Below, one piece after another: positions 21,871-23,245 of a stretch of 23,245 nucleotides of DNA. Source of the stretch: Lentzea aerocolonigenes (lineage in GTDB: Bacteria; Actinomycetota; Actinomycetes; Mycobacteriales; Pseudonocardiaceae); NCBI RefSeq assembly GCF_000955955.1, contig NZ_JYJG01000131.1, positions 1-23,245 of the forward strand, in the 5' to 3' direction. Made by a program: the position numbers and the translations under genes. Within the stretch, counting starts at the first letter, position 1. Each line of letters opens with the position of its first letter. The notes beneath the pieces are model-generated. The model saw nothing but the letters and a program-made list of their open reading frames with translations, did not search any database and was not told the origin of the DNA.

Positions 21871-22683
21871 GTGGACGACGACCTCGACGACGAGCTGCGC
21901 AGGCTCTTCAGCGACGATCGGCTGGACGTCCACGCGACTCCGGACGCCACCGACGCGGTGCTTCGCGGCGCGGACCGCAGGCGACGACGGCGCTCAGCCG
22001 TGTCCACCGCGTTCGCCGTGGTGACCCTGGTCGGTGCCGGAGTCGGGCTGACCCAGCTGCGCTCGTCGGGCGACCACACGGCGGACGAACTGCTGCCGAC
22101 CTCGGTGGCGTCGACCTCCTCGACCCCGCCGTCGACCAGCACCGTCTACTCGACCTCCGTCGTGACGGTCCCGGCTCCGCCGTCGAACCCCAGCTCGGGC
22201 AACCCCGGCACCGGCAACCCCAATCCGGGTACCTCGACCAAGCCGCGCACGACCACCCCGCTGCCGCCACCGCCTCCGTCGGAACAACCGAGCAAGGTGG
22301 ACGGGCTCGCGCTGGGGATGACCGAGGCGGACGCGTTGAAGACCGGATCGCTGGTCGAACCGGGCAGCGCGGCCGACCCGCAGGGCAAGTGCACCGCGTA
22401 CGCCACGAAGAGCGTGCCGGACCCCAACGCCGCGATCATCTCGCCCGCCAGGGGAATCGTGTGGCTCACCCTGCCGAGCTACGCCAAGACGAGCAAGGGT
22501 GTCACCGTCGGCACGAGCGTGGCCGACGTGAAGGCCGCCTACCCGACCGCCACGCAGAGCGGTTCCGGACTGCGCGTGGAAATGGCCGCGACACCCAAAT
22601 GGTCGTACATCTTCGAAACCGACGGCGCCGCGGTCACGGCCGTTCGAATGCGTCTGAACTCCAGCGACTGTCCCGGTTACTGA
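21871..22683 (+). CDS. Single-pass membrane protein with outer ligand-like domain, likely anti-sigma partner
   Basis: 270 residues from GTG 21871. The acidic N-terminus (DDDLDDELRRLFSDDRLDV) and basic RRRRRR precede one membrane helix at about residues 42-60 (AVSTAFAVVTLVGAGVGL). About 80 residues of Ser/Thr/Pro/Gly-rich linker follow (SSTPPSTSTVYSTS; NPGTGNPNPGTSTKP). The C-terminal domain of about 120 residues has two similar marks, LALGMTEADALKTG and VTVGTSVADVKAAYP, and two Cys (GKCTAY, SSDCPGY). The first mark recurs in the lipoprotein at 22965 (LKLGMTLDEVKA). By position it should control the sigma factor at 21334, but no zinc anti-sigma motif is present. Confidence 0.75.
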   Translation: MDDDLDDELRRLFSDDRLDVHATPDATDAVLRGADRRRRRRSAVSTAFAVVTLVGAGVGLTQLRSSGDHTADELLPTSVASTSSTPPSTSTVYSTSVVTVPAPPSNPSSGNPGTGNPNPGTSTKPRTTTPLPPPPPSEQPSKVDGLALGMTEADALKTGSLVEPGSAADPQGKCTAYATKSVPDPNAAIISPARGIVWLTLPSYAKTSKGVTVGTSVADVKAAYPTATQSGSGLRVEMAATPKWSYIFETDGAAVTAVRMRLNSSDCPGY

Positions 22684-22696
22684 TCATTTGATCTTG

Positions 22697-22736
22697 CTGA
22701 GGTCCCGCCGCTCTTGGGGGTGCGGCGGGACCTCAG
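22697..22736 (+). terminator. Strong hairpin terminator, followed by a weaker U-tract hairpin
   Basis: CTGAGGTCCCGCCGC (22697-22711) and its perfect 15-base complement (22722-22736) enclose a 10-base loop, 13 bases after the anti-sigma stop. No T-run follows directly. A second structure comes right after: CCTCT (22739-22743), inner stem GCGTC/GACGC (22759-22773), AGAGG (22776-22780), then TTTTTT (22781-22786). Together they look like tandem terminators. The rest of the gap up to 22964 holds the promoter at 22896 and no gene I can support. Confidence 0.8.
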
Positions 22737-22895
22737 TGCCTCTTCATGCAGCTCGTCGGCGTCTACAGGACGCTTAGAGGTTTTTTGAAGGTCGGTCAGG
22801 CAGGCTTCGGTCCGTTTGTTCCCCTGCACTGCGGGGGTATTTGTCGTGCCCGGAATTCAGTTGTTCTCCGTGACTTTTCTGTGACGTTCGAGTTT

Positions 22896-22920
22896 GCAAC
22901 CCCCGGATGGTGTCGACGTC
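22896..22920 (+). promoter_or_regulatory. Candidate ECF promoter of the lipoprotein gene
   Basis: GCAACC (22896-22901), 15 bases, CGTC (22917-22920), about 38 bases of leader before ATG 22965. Shares both elements with the promoters at 14185 and 21266. Confidence 0.5.
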
Positions 22921-22964
22921 TTTATGGGTGTCTCGAAAATGAGAACAATCCTGGGGGTACAGAA

Positions 22965-23245
22965 ATGAACAGCTCGATCAAAATCGCACTCGTCGCCGCA
23001 GTCGCCGTCGGCGCAATGACCGCGTGCACGTCCACGCCGGCGCCGAAGAACAACGCCGCGCCGGCGACGTCGTCGTCGTCCGCTCCGACCTCGGAGACGT
23101 CCTCGCCGCCACCTCCTGTGGCCGTGACCTCGGTCGTGACGCAGACGGTGACCAACCAGCCGCAGCCGCAGGCCGTGGTCAAGGTCGACAACCGCATCGG
23201 CTACGGCGCGCTCAAGCTGGGCATGACGCTCGACGAGGTCAAGGC
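22965..23245 (+). CDS. Lipoprotein, 3' end outside the window
   Basis: The first 93 residues are visible. ATG 22965 follows GGGGGT at about nine bases. A lipoprotein signal peptide (NSSIKIALVAAVAVGAMTAC) ends in a lipobox MTAC with the lipidated Cys21. A Ser/Thr/Pro-rich spacer (SSSSAPTSETSSPPPP) follows, then VDNRIGYGALKLGMTLDEVK, the start of a domain that resembles the C-terminal domain of the protein at 21871. The product should sit on the outer face of the membrane. Its own ECF-like promoter suggests it is a target of the neighbouring sigma factor. Function unknown. Confidence 0.85.
   Translation, partial: MNSSIKIALVAAVAVGAMTACTSTPAPKNNAAPATSSSSAPTSETSSPPPPVAVTSVVTQTVTNQPQPQAVVKVDNRIGYGALKLGMTLDEVK

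Noticed and set aside
1..23245. CRISPR arrays, insertion sequences, prophage or integrative element
   Set aside because: No regular spaced repeats, transposase, integrase or phage genes are seen. Although a tRNA lies at the left edge, nothing next to it looks like an integrated element.

Overview
This is a high-GC, densely packed chromosomal segment from an actinomycete. GTG starts are frequent, coding strands overlap by 4 to 19 bases, and several proteins are of actinobacterial type (SigE-type ECF sigma factors, a SEC-C/DUF5926 protein, a DUF4328 membrane protein). A Pseudonocardiaceae-like genus (Lentzea, Saccharothrix or similar) is my inference from protein style, not a database result. 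I see no rRNA, CRISPR array, insertion sequence or prophage. The window looks like native chromosome with two unfinished edges: a tRNA cut at the left end and a lipoprotein gene cut at the right end.

Left part (1-3353): a partial tRNA gene; a small uncharacterised gene on the minus strand; an unusual sigma factor that carries its own zinc-binding anti-sigma-like domain, a membrane helix and a long Pro/Ser/Thr tail; a two-helix membrane protein; and an Fpg/Nei-type DNA glycosylase.

Middle part (3346-14131) is a carboxylate module. lutABC (lactate to pyruvate oxidation) runs on the minus strand. Divergent from it is a LytS/BtsS-type sensor kinase. Its LytTR response regulator lies further on, after a tiny Cys-rich reading frame, a Trp-rich small membrane protein and an S49 (SppA-like) peptidase. 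The regulator overlaps a two-helix membrane protein, which is followed by a sodium/solute symporter. A second unit, DUF485 plus ActP-type cation/acetate symporter, follows a leader with repeats, a CRP/GlxR-like site, a palindrome and a short translationally coupled upstream reading frame. Relatives of the kinase/regulator pair sense pyruvate or similar acids, so I infer that the region senses, imports and oxidises small monocarboxylates.

Right part (14148-23245): two separate ECF sigma/anti-sigma pairs (14246-15540 and 21334-22683). Between them lie a rhodanese, a DUF4328 protein, two glycerophosphodiester phosphodiesterases (one exported, one cytoplasmic) flanking a cytochrome P450, a DUF5926 protein and a DUF952 protein. 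The DUF952 gene is preceded by a compact array of four DnaA-box-like 9-mers. Both ECF operons and the truncated lipoprotein at the right edge have the same candidate promoter, GCAACC then 15-16 bases then CGT. This suggests autoregulation and a small local regulon. The lipoprotein shares a domain with the anti-sigma-like protein encoded just before it.
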